The notes under the pieces are model-generated. The model saw only the letters and a list, made by a program, of their open reading frames with translations, did not search any database and had not been told where the DNA came from. Of a DNA stretch of 64,000 nt, positions 1 to 11,564 are shown one piece after another; position 1 is the stretch's first letter, and each line of letters opens with the position of its first letter. Made by a program: the position numbers and the translations under genes. The DNA is from Pirellulaceae bacterium (lineage in GTDB: Bacteria > Planctomycetota > Planctomycetia > Pirellulales > Pirellulaceae): the NCBI GenBank assembly GCA_019636385.1, contig JAHBXT010000003.1, forward strand, positions 372,001 through 436,000. The letters are read 5' to 3'.

Positions 1-618
1 GGGCGTAGGCGGAGTGGCCAGAGCACCGAGGCGAGCCGCGGACTGCATCACGGTAGCCGGTTCGCTGAGAGTACTGTTGGCAATCGTGCGTTGGCAAAGA
101 TCGGTTACCGCTGATAGCTGCGGATCGTCCAGCGCAACACAGCGCGCATACAGTCGGGCTGCAAGGCTGCGCGCCAGTCGTTGATTCTCCGCAGGCAGGT
201 CGGACGGTTGGCTCTGCAGTTGTTCGGCCAAGCGTTGCATCGCCGCGTAATGATTTTTCGTGTCGTCTTGCTCCCAACGATCCACACAGAGGTTCAACTT
301 CTCCCAGGCTGATCGAGCCACACGCGTGTCCTGATGTTGCAGCCCTTTGGCCAAGACGACTTCCGTGTCAGCGCCCAGAATTCCCAAGGCTTCCAGAGAC
401 CACAACACTTCGGCAGCCGAGCCTTTGGGGGTAATCTGGCGTGTCAGTTGGCTAGTGAGCTGACGCTGTCCGAAAACCCACCCTGCGACTCCAGCCACCA
501 GTCCGAGGCAGAACCATATCCAGCCGCCTTTGGGCAGCAGACCACCAGGCAGAGGCCGTGTGGGAGCCGCCCGAAAGCGCAGGTCGATGCGTTCCATCAG
601 CTCAGAATCGTCGTTCAT
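1..618 (-). CDS. Hypothetical membrane-anchored protein, C-terminus cut by window edge
   Basis: The reverse strand is open from an ATG at 616-618 through the left edge, giving 206 residues with no stop. The first 30 residues are polar. A single hydrophobic segment follows (about residues 32-50, GGWIWFCLGLVAGVAGWVFG), so this is a cytoplasmic tail plus one membrane span. The remainder, still open at the edge, is Leu/Ala/Gln-rich and mostly helical, with HEAT- or TPR-like spacing but no motif I can name. It diverges from the gene at 776, and the 157 bases between them must hold both promoters. I do not recognise the family. The reading frame is convincing because it lacks stops and has a clean membrane span. 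Confidence 0.6.
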   Translation of the reverse strand, partial: MNDDSELMERIDLRFRAAPTRPLPGGLLPKGGWIWFCLGLVAGVAGWVFGQRQLTSQLTRQITPKGSAAEVLWSLEALGILGADTEVVLAKGLQHQDTRVARSAWEKLNLCVDRWEQDDTKNHYAAMQRLAEQLQSQPSDLPAENQRLARSLAARLYARCVALDDPQLSAVTDLCQRTIANSTLSEPATVMQSAARLGALATPPTP

Positions 619-775
619 ACGTTAAACTCCACCCGACCGACAGCCAGTTCAGAATCGCCTTTTCGCAAAACGGTACGACGCATTCAATAGCAAATTGCCA
701 AGCCGTGTGTTATAAGATTACTAGCATTGATTCCCGGAGTCCTCGCGATTACAGCAATTGCCATAGGAGTTAAGC

Positions 776-1003
776 GTGCTGACGCCAGCCGAAGTCGTTG
801 ACAAAGATTTTTTGGAACATCGCCACCAATTGTTGGAGATTGCGGCCTACCTAGACCGTTACGATGCCGCAGTGCAGCGCACCGGCCAGTCGGGGCCCGT
901 GCCGCACAAGCTGAAACTGATTGACCAGGCGCTAGCTGTCTTGCGAACGCCCCCCTCAGAACGCGGTCGAGCCTGCGATTTGTTGGAGCTGTTTGCGTCG
1001 TAG
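776..1003 (+). CDS. Small conserved-looking hypothetical protein (75 aa)
   Basis: A GTG start follows the purine-rich AGGAG at about 766-770 with good spacing. The 75-residue product is soluble, has no signal peptide and is predicted helical. It is rich in charged residues (HRHQLLEIAAYLDRYD near residue 15), with a leucine-rich C-terminal helix ending in LLELFAS. It lies 109 bases upstream of the TatD-family hydrolase on the same strand and may be cotranscribed with it. I do not recognise a characterised family. The ribosome-binding site and protein-like composition are the support for it being real. Confidence 0.6.
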   Translation: MLTPAEVVDKDFLEHRHQLLEIAAYLDRYDAAVQRTGQSGPVPHKLKLIDQALAVLRTPPSERGRACDLLELFAS

Positions 1004-1112
1004 CAGAATGTCTTCAAGCTTGACGCGGAACGGACTATACTAGCCATAGATTCCCAATGCGCTTCGCGAGTGCTTAGTCAGAGCCACTGCCTTTACGGAG
1101 GTATTTTTCTAT

Positions 1113-1949
1113 ATGCAAATTATCCAGCCCCACTATCACGCGATTGCCCGAACGGCTCAGGACTACGAACGCATGGCGATGTCCGGAGTGGTCGCAGTCG
1201 CTGAGCCTGCGTTTTGGGCCGGCTTTGATCGCCGCTATCCGGAAACGTTTATTGACTATTTTCGCCAGATCAGCGAGTTTGAGCCGACGCGAGCGGCGGA
1301 ATACGGCATCCGACATTTTTGCTGGGTCGCGGTGAACCCCAAAGAAGCAGAGAACGTGACGTTGACGCGCGCGGTATTGGAGCAAATGCCAGAGTTCTTT
1401 GCAAAGCCGACATGCTTGGGCGTGGGTGAAACCGGGTTGCACAAATCGACTAAGAACGAGTGTGAAGCGTTGGAGGCCCACGTTGAACTGGCCATGAAGC
1501 ATGGTCAATTGGTGCTGATTCACACGCCACACTTGGCAGACAAAGCTCATGGTACACGGCGCGTACTCGAAGTCTTAGCCGCAATGAACGTCGATCCTCA
1601 ACGCATCTGGATTGATCACGTGGAAGAACAGACCATCGGCCCGTGCTTGGATGCGGGCTATTGGGTTGGATTTACCCTGTATCCGATTACCAAGTGTTCG
1701 CCCAAGCGAGCTGTGGATATGCTGGAAAAGTATGGTTGGGAGCGAATTCTGGTGAATTCGTCGGCTGACTGGGGGCCCAGCGATCCATTTACCTTACAGC
1801 AGTGCGTTGTAGAATTCCGACGCCGCGGACATTCGCTCCAAGAAGCTCTGGAAGTGTTTCACAACAACCCCTGTCGATTTTTGGGGCAGAATCCAAAGTT
1901 TGATATTCAGCCGGTTCGCGTCGAGTATGATAGTGCAGTTGGGGTTTGA
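1113..1949 (+). CDS. TatD-family metal-dependent hydrolase, EboB-like
   Basis: This 278-residue protein is an amidohydrolase-superfamily TIM barrel of the TatD type. The expected metal ligands are visible: H7-x-H9 in the first strand, E106 in GVGETGLH, H137 in LIHTPH, H169 in IDHVEE and D219 in NSSADWG. The opening MQIIQPHYHAIARTAQDYE and the EPAFW segment resemble the TatD-like hydrolase of ebo clusters (EboB), in which the substrate is unclear, more than classical TatD DNases; this resemblance is from memory. No other ebo genes (UbiA prenyltransferase, sugar isomerase, EboA) occur in the window, so it is an orphan here. Start: ATG with GGAGG at about 1098-1102. Confidence 0.75.
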   Translation: MQIIQPHYHAIARTAQDYERMAMSGVVAVAEPAFWAGFDRRYPETFIDYFRQISEFEPTRAAEYGIRHFCWVAVNPKEAENVTLTRAVLEQMPEFFAKPTCLGVGETGLHKSTKNECEALEAHVELAMKHGQLVLIHTPHLADKAHGTRRVLEVLAAMNVDPQRIWIDHVEEQTIGPCLDAGYWVGFTLYPITKCSPKRAVDMLEKYGWERILVNSSADWGPSDPFTLQQCVVEFRRRGHSLQEALEVFHNNPCRFLGQNPKFDIQPVRVEYDSAVGV

Positions 1950-1961
1950 CGCATGCGAGTT

Positions 1962-1986
1962 CAGATTGCCAATCTGTCAACAGATT
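1962..1986. repeat. Three alternating copies of CAGATT/AATCTG
   Basis: Just after the hydrolase gene, CAGATT (1962-1967), its complement AATCTG (1971-1976) and CAGATT again (1981-1986) are separated by 3 and 4 bases. The middle copy can pair with either outer copy, so two mutually exclusive small hairpins are possible; the second ends in TTTTA. This may be a weak terminator for the hydrolase gene or part of the control region of the Fur-family gene. Confidence 0.5.
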
Positions 1987-1997
1987 TTACGAGGTGA

Positions 1998-2021
1998 CTG
2001 ACAGGCAAATTTGCCTGTCAG
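1998..2021. promoter_or_regulatory. Perfect 24-nt palindrome upstream of the Fur-family gene
   Basis: The half-site CTGACAGGCAAA is followed directly by its exact reverse complement. As RNA it would form a 9-bp stem with an AAATTT loop, but no T-run follows on either strand, so a standard intrinsic terminator is unlikely. It ends 35 bases before the GTG start of the Fur-family gene, where an autoregulatory operator would be expected. The sequence does not resemble the GATAAT-type Fur box, so it would imply a different specificity or a different regulator. Confidence 0.55.
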
Positions 2022-2056
2022 CGCAAACATTCCAACCTCTGCGGGCTTGAGCGACA

Positions 2057-2545
2057 GTGGCAGATGAACATCATAATCCCCAGGCGGTCAAGGCAATGAG
2101 CGGCCAGCAGCAGCGACAGGAAGCACGTACGATTCTGCGAGCCAAGGGCCTGCGCACAACGCCCGCGCGAGTTGCAATCCTGAACGAACTGGGCAATTGC
2201 GCCGGTCCTGTCACGCACCAGGAGTTGACACTCAAACTGCACGATTTGGGCTTGGAAAAGTCGACCATTTTTCGTGGTTTGCAGGATCTGACCGAAGCTG
2301 GATTGCTGCATCGCTTGGAACTGGGGGACCATTTGTGGCGCTATGAGCTTGTCCAGGAAGGGGTGTTGGTCCAGCAAAGTGACTCCGAGCATACGCATCC
2401 ACACCTGCTGTGTGTGGATTGTGGTTCTGTTCGCTGCTTGAATCAGGCAGACGTAAATGTTCAGCTTGCGCCGCAACTTGGCAAAGTGGTTGATGTATTG
2501 ATTAAAGGCCAGTGCCCGGATTGCGGAGAACCCACCCCTGAATAG
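2057..2545 (+). CDS. Fur-family metalloregulator
   Basis: This 162-residue protein has a Fur-type winged helix at about residues 25-90 (GLRTTPARVAILNEL, then the recognition-helix region EKSTIFRGLQDLTEAGLLHRL). A C-terminal dimerisation/metal domain follows. His112, His114 and His116 sit in EHTHPHLLC, and two structural-zinc pairs are present: C119-x2-C122 and C153-x2-C156. Whether it senses Fe, Zn or peroxide cannot be settled from sequence alone. The GTG at 2057 gives the full length; ATG at 2096 (residue 14) is an alternative that still keeps the whole DNA-binding domain. The palindrome at 1998-2021 is a candidate autoregulatory site. Confidence 0.88.
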   Translation: MADEHHNPQAVKAMSGQQQRQEARTILRAKGLRTTPARVAILNELGNCAGPVTHQELTLKLHDLGLEKSTIFRGLQDLTEAGLLHRLELGDHLWRYELVQEGVLVQQSDSEHTHPHLLCVDCGSVRCLNQADVNVQLAPQLGKVVDVLIKGQCPDCGEPTPE

Positions 2546-2692
2546 CGTCGCAATTGGTCAATGGTGATTAGTTTCCGGCTACTGCAATGGTTAAAGCTGC
2601 CCCAAAAGGACTCGCCGATAGACCAGTCAGAGTTTATGCCAACCGCCAAAATCTGGATAAACTCTGTCATTTGCAAGGGAATTGAAGGTTCA

Positions 2693-2706
2693 ATTCGCTA
2701 GCGAAT
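2693..2706. promoter_or_regulatory. 14-bp perfect palindrome, operator-like
   Basis: ATTCGCTAGCGAAT is its own reverse complement and lies about 195 bases upstream of the FAAL-ACP-AOS start. It could be an operator half-site pair, but a single occurrence gives little support. Confidence 0.3.
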
Positions 2707-2763
2707 CGCTATTTTCAAGCAATTGCCACGACTGTTGTCCCACTAGAGGCACGATACTCTGTT

Positions 2764-2786
2764 ATGCGAATGCGAGCATTTCGCAT
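2764..2786. promoter_or_regulatory. Inverted repeat ATGCGAA-N9-TTCGCAT
   Basis: Seven-base arms are exactly complementary around a 9-base spacer, about 115 bases upstream of the FAAL-ACP-AOS start. It is symmetric like a dimeric-repressor site. There is no T-run, so it is not a terminator for the Fur-family gene, which ends 218 bases earlier. Confidence 0.35.
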
Positions 2787-2900
2787 CGTACTGCCCCCTA
2801 AATAGTGATCCCGTGTACACTATGCAGCTTGCCAGGCTTGCCAGAATTGGTCCGACAGGGGACAGTATAACCGTTTATTTGTCTCGAGAGAGGCTGCTAA

Positions 2901-6374
<3,474 letters not shown>

Positions 6375-6615
6375 GTCAAGTCGCGTTTTCTCTCGGCCCA
6401 GTTTGTCGAGCCCCGTCCCAGTAGCGCCGCCGAATGCTGGCAATGCTGGGCGCTAGCAAAGTGCAACTGCCCTAGTCCTAGACTCTGTCGATGCACTATA
6501 AGCCGACAATAATCTGTTTGTCCGCATCGCGACCAAAACCATTGACCTGCTACAAGTGGCTAACCAGCTCGTGGCTAGTGCCAATACGCGTCGCCCCAGC
6601 CAAAGGAGTTGCCGT

Positions 6616-7527
6616 ATGCGTTCGATCGCAGTCATCAATCAGAAAGGCGGAGTCGGGAAAACGACAACAGCAGTGAATTTGGCTGCGGGGTTGGCCGAAC
6701 AGGGATGCCGCGTGTGTTTGTTCGACCTTGACCCGCAAGCCCACGCTACCCTGCATCTGGGCTTGTCGCTTACCAGCCATCAACTAAGTACCTATGATCT
6801 ACTCTGTGGCGAAGCCACCATCGCACAGACGCGGCAATGGATAAACGAATGCTTATCCATCGTACCGGCCAATTTGGACTTAGCCGCCGCCGAACTAGAG
6901 CTGGCGGGCGAAGTTGGCCGCGAAGTCATCTTGCGCGATCGGCTCGAGGCTGATACTGAGCAATTCGACTATTTGATTTTGGATTGCCCACCCTCGTTGG
7001 GCGTGTTAACCCTCAATGCCCTGACGGCCGTTCATGAGGTCCTGCTACCGCTGCAGCCCCATTTTCTGGCCCTGCACGGGCTCAGTAAACTGCTTAAAAC
7101 GATCGACGTCGTTGCCAAGCGGCTCAATCCGGATTTGAAACTGACCGGCGTAGTGTTGTGCATGTATGAATCGGCCACGCGACTGGCAGCCGAAGTGACT
7201 CGCGATGTCGATGAATTCTTGTCCATGCAAACCCGAACGAGCGGAGCCTGGGCTGGAGCCCGTTTTTTCCAGACTCGCATTCGGCGCAATATTCGTCTAG
7301 CCGAGGCGCCCAGTTTTGGCCAGAGCATTTTTCAGTACGCGCCCGGATCCAACGGAGCGGATGATTATCGACAATTGTCCCGTGAATTGATGGGGCTATC
7401 GATGGCTTCGGACTCAACGGATCGGACGGAGGCACAAGCCATTAGTGCCTCTGCTGCGGCTGGGCCCACCGCGCAGACTGTGGGAGCGATGAATCGGGGG
7501 CAACTGGTGCTGCCAATAGCAGGTTGA
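6616..7527 (+). CDS. ParA/Soj-family ATPase (orphan)
   Basis: This 303-residue protein starts MRSIAVINQKGGVGKTTTAVNL: a deviant Walker A (KGGVGKTT), followed by FDLDPQAHATLHLG and the Walker B-like LILDCPPSLGVLTLNAL. These are hallmarks of the ParA/MinD superfamily that positions DNA or protein cargo. The ATG at 6616 has AGGAG (6604-6608) at proper spacing, and the fold begins immediately after it; an in-frame start at 6556 would add 20 residues with no homology. No ParB or parS-like partner is visible nearby. The next gene, 37 bases on, encodes a lipoprotein and may be cotranscribed, so a role in envelope or cargo positioning is as possible as chromosome segregation. Confidence 0.88.
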   Translation: MRSIAVINQKGGVGKTTTAVNLAAGLAEQGCRVCLFDLDPQAHATLHLGLSLTSHQLSTYDLLCGEATIAQTRQWINECLSIVPANLDLAAAELELAGEVGREVILRDRLEADTEQFDYLILDCPPSLGVLTLNALTAVHEVLLPLQPHFLALHGLSKLLKTIDVVAKRLNPDLKLTGVVLCMYESATRLAAEVTRDVDEFLSMQTRTSGAWAGARFFQTRIRRNIRLAEAPSFGQSIFQYAPGSNGADDYRQLSRELMGLSMASDSTDRTEAQAISASAAAGPTAQTVGAMNRGQLVLPIAG

Positions 7528-7564
7528 ACCGGTACCCAAGCAACGGCCCAAATAGGAAAGACTT

Positions 7565-8233
7565 GTGTTATCACTGTCGACCGTAGCGAAAGCGTATTGC
7601 CTCGGCGGCCTGTTGGTGGCCGTCACGGGTTGTCAACGGTTTCAGCAGGCTTGCCAAGATGCGCTGCCGACGTTGTTTGTTCCAACAATTGAAGTACCGG
7701 TGTCCAATCCATCTCGTGTAGGCCCACATGATCCTGAATTCCTGTGGCTGCAAGTCGTAGACGCTGTGGATGATCATTTTCGCATTCAAAGCGAACAGTG
7801 GGTCCGTCGCGATCAAGATGGTTGGCTGGAAGGTAGATTAACGACCTATCCTGAAGTCAGCGGCACTAGCCTGGAACCTTGGAGGCGGGAAGCCTCACGC
7901 GGCATCGAGCGGCTGCAAAGCACAATTCAAACGATTCGTCGCACCGCTACCGTTCGGGTTATTCCCGAAGAAAGCGGCTATGTAATTGACGTTACGGTCC
8001 TCAAAGAACAAGAGGATGTCGATCAAGCGCAGGCTTCGACGGCCGGGTCTTCTGCACAGCGACATGATGGCACCATCGTGCGCAATGAAAATCAGCAGAG
8101 GCAGCTGCCGGTGACCCTGGGCTGGTTCGAGATTGGCCGGGATGCAGACCTGGAACAGCGGATCATGGCTGGAATACTAGGTCGGATCTCCAACGTCCAA
8201 CCGCCCAAGCATGGTCTACTCGGTCGTCACTAA
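7565..8233 (+). CDS. Hypothetical lipoprotein
   Basis: The GTG start follows AGGAAAG. A hydrophobic signal runs to a lipobox-like VTGC with the lipidated cysteine at residue 23 (GGLLVAVTGCQ). The mature 200-residue part has an alpha/beta region with a WLQVVDAVDDHFRI segment and a later VRVIPEESGYVIDVTVL strand pair, then a Gln/Ser-rich linker. No known domain is recognised. It lies 37 bases downstream of the ParA-like ATPase on the same strand, so the two are probably one transcript. Confidence 0.7.
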   Translation: MLSLSTVAKAYCLGGLLVAVTGCQRFQQACQDALPTLFVPTIEVPVSNPSRVGPHDPEFLWLQVVDAVDDHFRIQSEQWVRRDQDGWLEGRLTTYPEVSGTSLEPWRREASRGIERLQSTIQTIRRTATVRVIPEESGYVIDVTVLKEQEDVDQAQASTAGSSAQRHDGTIVRNENQQRQLPVTLGWFEIGRDADLEQRIMAGILGRISNVQPPKHGLLGRH

Positions 8234-8483
8234 CGTTCTTGGTAGCTACGTTTGCCAGTACGTGGAGGCTGCCGGGACTGCATTCAGAAATCCACCTTCT
8301 GGCGACGCTAGTTACAATTCCTTCGGCCTATCTTTCCATTTTGAACTACTATGGGAATAATTGGGAACGCTGTGTGCTGGACCCAGAGCCGTGACCTGCC
8401 AAATTGGCGTCCGCGTCAGCATTGGCTGAAATCTGTGGATTCCATTAAGTGAACAACATTCCAAAATAGCGCGAGACTGAGCG

Positions 8484-8879
8484 GTGCAGTGGATCGAGCC
8501 TAAACTGCTGATTGCCGATGACGATCGGGATTTTCGCGAAACGCTGGCGGAGGTGTTTCATCGCCGAGGGTACGCTACCCATCTGGCTGCTGATGGTCAG
8601 GAAGCGTTGGAGATTTGTCACGCCAGACCCCAGTTGCACTTAGTGATTTTCGATGTGCACATGCCTCGAGTAACCGGGTTGGAAGCGTTGCAACACCTGC
8701 GCGTTCACGATTGCTGGTCACTGCCCTGTATCTTGATGAGCGCTCAAATGGACGATCGCATCGTGCGCGAGGCCCAAGCGTTGAACCCGGCCGGGATTTT
8801 GGCCAAGCCTTTCACGCTGCGCGACCTGACAGCTACTGTAGAAGAGGCGCTAAGACGCTCTTACGGTTGGGAAATCTAG
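8484..8879 (+). CDS. Single-domain response regulator (CheY-like receiver)
   Basis: All 131 residues form a receiver domain. The acidic cluster is D12-D13-D14 (LLIADDD), the phosphoacceptor is D57 in LVIFDVHMPRVTGLEAL, the switch residue is S86 (ILMSAQ) and the conserved lysine is K108 in LAKPF. There is no output domain, so it acts through protein contacts or a phosphorelay. No histidine kinase lies in the window. The start is GTG; no strong Shine-Dalgarno is visible. The 250 bases upstream (8234-8483) show no further gene. Confidence 0.88.
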   Translation: MQWIEPKLLIADDDRDFRETLAEVFHRRGYATHLAADGQEALEICHARPQLHLVIFDVHMPRVTGLEALQHLRVHDCWSLPCILMSAQMDDRIVREAQALNPAGILAKPFTLRDLTATVEEALRRSYGWEI

Positions 8880-9037
8880 TCATCCGGCCGATTGTTCGTA
8901 ACGTTTTACTGATTCGTAGAGTGGGACCAGTCGGACCTGTTCAATCGGTGGCCAATCCCAACGCAAGTTGCTCATGACAAACTGCGTTTATTGGAGATTA
9001 GTACGGTCTCGCGCCGGGCCACTTCACTCTGGTCGGA

Positions 9038-11542
9038 CTACTTGTCTCTTGCTGGAATTAGTTCCAGACTATCGCCGAGGACCGTGTCTGCAGTGGCAGC
9101 GATTGGTTGTAGTGTGCCGTCCAGCCAATTGTCAAGCTGGTCGGTGTACTGCCTACTGAGCGGATGACCGGATTGTCCGGCGGGCATGATCGCCTGAGCC
9201 TGCGGGGGTGCAGCCATTTCAATCACCACGCGCACCGTCGCGCCGTGTGATACTTGAAACGGGCGATCGTATCGATATCCCGCGCGACCAACCGTAGACG
9301 GTCCTCCAGCTAAGCCGCGCGACGACTCATTCAATAGCATCTCAAGAGGGGGCGCTGCAGTTGCCAGTTCATGTTGCAAAGTCAATTTCTGTAGTTGATC
9401 CAGTCGCCATGACTTCAGTTCAGGTCCCAAGCGATCCATCAGGTCTGTCACCGTTCGCTCAAGCGCTGCCGCCAGATGCTGAGCCTTGCCTCGAGGCCAC
9501 CACGTTGAAGCTTCTTCCAACAGCAAGCGATCCAACGCGTGATTGAGCATATATCCGCGACGCAGCAAGCTGGCAAACAAACTATCACCCAGTGGCTGCC
9601 TGAAAGCTTCGGTGGCCAGCTGGACGTACCAAGCCTGAAAGATAAGTGCCGCAGCGCTATCGGCCGCTGCCATCGGTAAAGTCTGCCATTTCTTCAGCAT
9701 TTGACAGGCCTCTTGTGCCGGTTCCGACAACGTCTGACAGGGCGTGCTGTTCAGCAGGGCAGGCAACAGTTTAGCAGCCTGACCGTCGTACCTGTCGACT
9801 TGCAGCTTTCGCATTTGGTCGACGCTGATCGTCTGGCTGCAGGCGAGCACAGATTGAATTCTAGCGATACGATAAGCGGCGGCATTGTCGGCAGAAACCA
9901 GCGGCCCCTGCCCGGCAGCGTTCACACGTGCGTTGGCCGCCGCAACGTAGCCTGCGGGCGGATTGAAAAGCCGAGGGTGATCAGTAGGCGATACCATTCC
10001 CAGCCAGCGATTAGACATGTCGTGGCCTTGCAGTGGTTGAACCCCACTGCCCGCAGCTCTGTTTGGTAGCAGTCCGGCTGTTCGAAATCCGATGTTTCCA
10101 TCCACGTCGGCGTAGGTCGCGTTTAGACTAGGCGCTGCCAATCGGTCGAGTGCGCCGGTGAATTGTTGCCAATCTTCTGCAAAGTTCAGTTCCAATAACG
10201 CCTCCAAACCCATGTCACCAATATGATGGGCTGTCCAGCGGAGCGAAATTGGTGGATGTTCGCTAATGAGTGGTCCGTTTCTCGTCGAGATAACCGTGAA
10301 TCGTTCCGCATCCATTCGCCCGGAGACCGGGATCAAGTACTCCTGTTTCTCGGCGGTGTACCACTGCTGCCCATCGAGAAACTGATCTGGGTTTTCCGGA
10401 TGTCGCGTTTCAAGAAACAGGTCCTGCGTGTCTCCGATATTGGTGAATCCCCAAGCGATGCGATGATTGTAGCCATTGATCACGCCGGGTAAGCCCGCCG
10501 CAGACCAGCCTCGAATTTGTCGCCCGTCGCCGAAGAACAGATGAACCTCGTAAAATAAGTTCGGCAGGCCAAGTTCGTCGTGTGAATCAAACGCAAATAG
10601 CGCATGGCCTGTAGCACTTCGACCTGGCGCAACACACCAGCCGTTACTGCCCAGGCTCAACCGAGGCAGTTGTAAATTGACGGCTGCGTCCAGTGCCGAT
10701 AGAGCATCGATCGCCAAGGCGACTGACGGCAATTTGGAAAGTGCATCTTGGGCTCTTTGTGAATCTGTTGCGGACAGGCCGGCGGGTCCATTCACGGGTG
10801 GCGATTCTTCCTGCCATGACAGTTCCTGGCGCGGTAAGACATACGGATAGTCGGCGGCTGTCTCGGACCCGTCGCTCAAGAAATATTCCAGTTGCCCTGG
10901 AGTTAGAACGCGTGATAGTTCAAAACGCAATAGTTCATGGTGCATGTTGCCCGCCGATTGGTAGGCCATTACGGCGCCTACCGCAAATACATCTGCGCGT
11001 GTCCAATTTTGAGGGCGATGCATCAGCAACAAGAGTTCGACCGGCCGGGTTCGCAACTGCTCAATGGCAGTGTTGACGCCAGTCAGATAGGCATCGATGT
11101 ACTGCAGAAGCTCCGTGGTGGCGTTTTTTTCAAGCTGCCTCGCCAACTGGGGCACTCCAATTCTCAACAATTGTTGATCGGTCCCCAACATGCTGCCACC
11201 CAGTAGCTCAGACAATCTGGCCTGGCCCGCTCGACGAAACATTTCCATCTGCCACAGCCGATGCTGGGCATGCAGCCAACCCTGAGCGGCTAGCGCGTCG
11301 GCAGCAGTCTGTGCCTGAACAAATGGGCGCTGCTGGTCGTCGAACCGAATCGCGACTTTGGCTGCCAAACCCTTAATTTCGACTTGGCCGCGTGTTTGCG
11401 GCAATGATCCGCGTAACAGGGCATAGATGGCCGTGACGGAAATCAATGCTATCACGAATAGGCTGAAGGTGACGTTCCTAAGTCGACTCCGCCACTTATT
11501 TCGAGCTGGCTTGATAGACGTTTGAGGACTGTCGGCCGTCAT
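9038..11542 (-). CDS. Penicillin-acylase-family (Ntn) hydrolase
   Basis: This 834-residue protein has a basic N-terminus and one membrane anchor (NVTFSLFVIALISVTAIYAL), then the two-part penicillin acylase fold. The alpha-like part includes GWLHAQHRLWQMEMFRRAGQ. The beta part begins at the nucleophile Ser299 in LSLGSNGWCVAPGRS; autocleavage before this serine is the family mechanism. Members hydrolyse amides such as penicillins or acyl-homoserine lactones; the substrate here is unknown. I chose ATG at 11542 (MTADSPQ). A start at 11602 would add 20 residues and overlap the EVE gene. It follows the EVE gene by 22 bases on the same strand. Confidence 0.85.
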   Translation of the reverse strand: MTADSPQTSIKPARNKWRSRLRNVTFSLFVIALISVTAIYALLRGSLPQTRGQVEIKGLAAKVAIRFDDQQRPFVQAQTAADALAAQGWLHAQHRLWQMEMFRRAGQARLSELLGGSMLGTDQQLLRIGVPQLARQLEKNATTELLQYIDAYLTGVNTAIEQLRTRPVELLLLMHRPQNWTRADVFAVGAVMAYQSAGNMHHELLRFELSRVLTPGQLEYFLSDGSETAADYPYVLPRQELSWQEESPPVNGPAGLSATDSQRAQDALSKLPSVALAIDALSALDAAVNLQLPRLSLGSNGWCVAPGRSATGHALFAFDSHDELGLPNLFYEVHLFFGDGRQIRGWSAAGLPGVINGYNHRIAWGFTNIGDTQDLFLETRHPENPDQFLDGQQWYTAEKQEYLIPVSGRMDAERFTVISTRNGPLISEHPPISLRWTAHHIGDMGLEALLELNFAEDWQQFTGALDRLAAPSLNATYADVDGNIGFRTAGLLPNRAAGSGVQPLQGHDMSNRWLGMVSPTDHPRLFNPPAGYVAAANARVNAAGQGPLVSADNAAAYRIARIQSVLACSQTISVDQMRKLQVDRYDGQAAKLLPALLNSTPCQTLSEPAQEACQMLKKWQTLPMAAADSAAALIFQAWYVQLATEAFRQPLGDSLFASLLRRGYMLNHALDRLLLEEASTWWPRGKAQHLAAALERTVTDLMDRLGPELKSWRLDQLQKLTLQHELATAAPPLEMLLNESSRGLAGGPSTVGRAGYRYDRPFQVSHGATVRVVIEMAAPPQAQAIMPAGQSGHPLSRQYTDQLDNWLDGTLQPIAATADTVLGDSLELIPARDK

Positions 11543-11564
11543 GCGAATCGTACTTACTGTGTAG

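Larger units (their letters stand above)
2546..2900. other. Intergenic region upstream of the FAAL-ACP-AOS gene
   Basis: No gene is seen in these 355 bases. They contain two inverted repeats (annotated separately at 2693-2706 and 2764-2786) and the 12-mer ACAGGGGACAGT at 2855-2866, which recurs at 57342-57353. Several weak -10-like elements occur (for example TATAAC at 2866-2871) without a well-spaced -35. Confidence 0.5.

Noticed and set aside
1020..1041. Promoter TTGACG/TATACT before the TatD-family gene
   Set aside because: The two elements are only 10 bases apart, too close for a sigma-70 promoter.
6375..6615. Possible tRNA or small RNA before the ParA gene
   Set aside because: No cloverleaf, T-loop or terminator could be found in this 241-base gap.
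7571..7816. Antisense frame over the lipoprotein gene (and similar shadows elsewhere)
   Set aside because: Such frames mirror the codon structure of real genes on the other strand and carry no start signal or recognisable motif.
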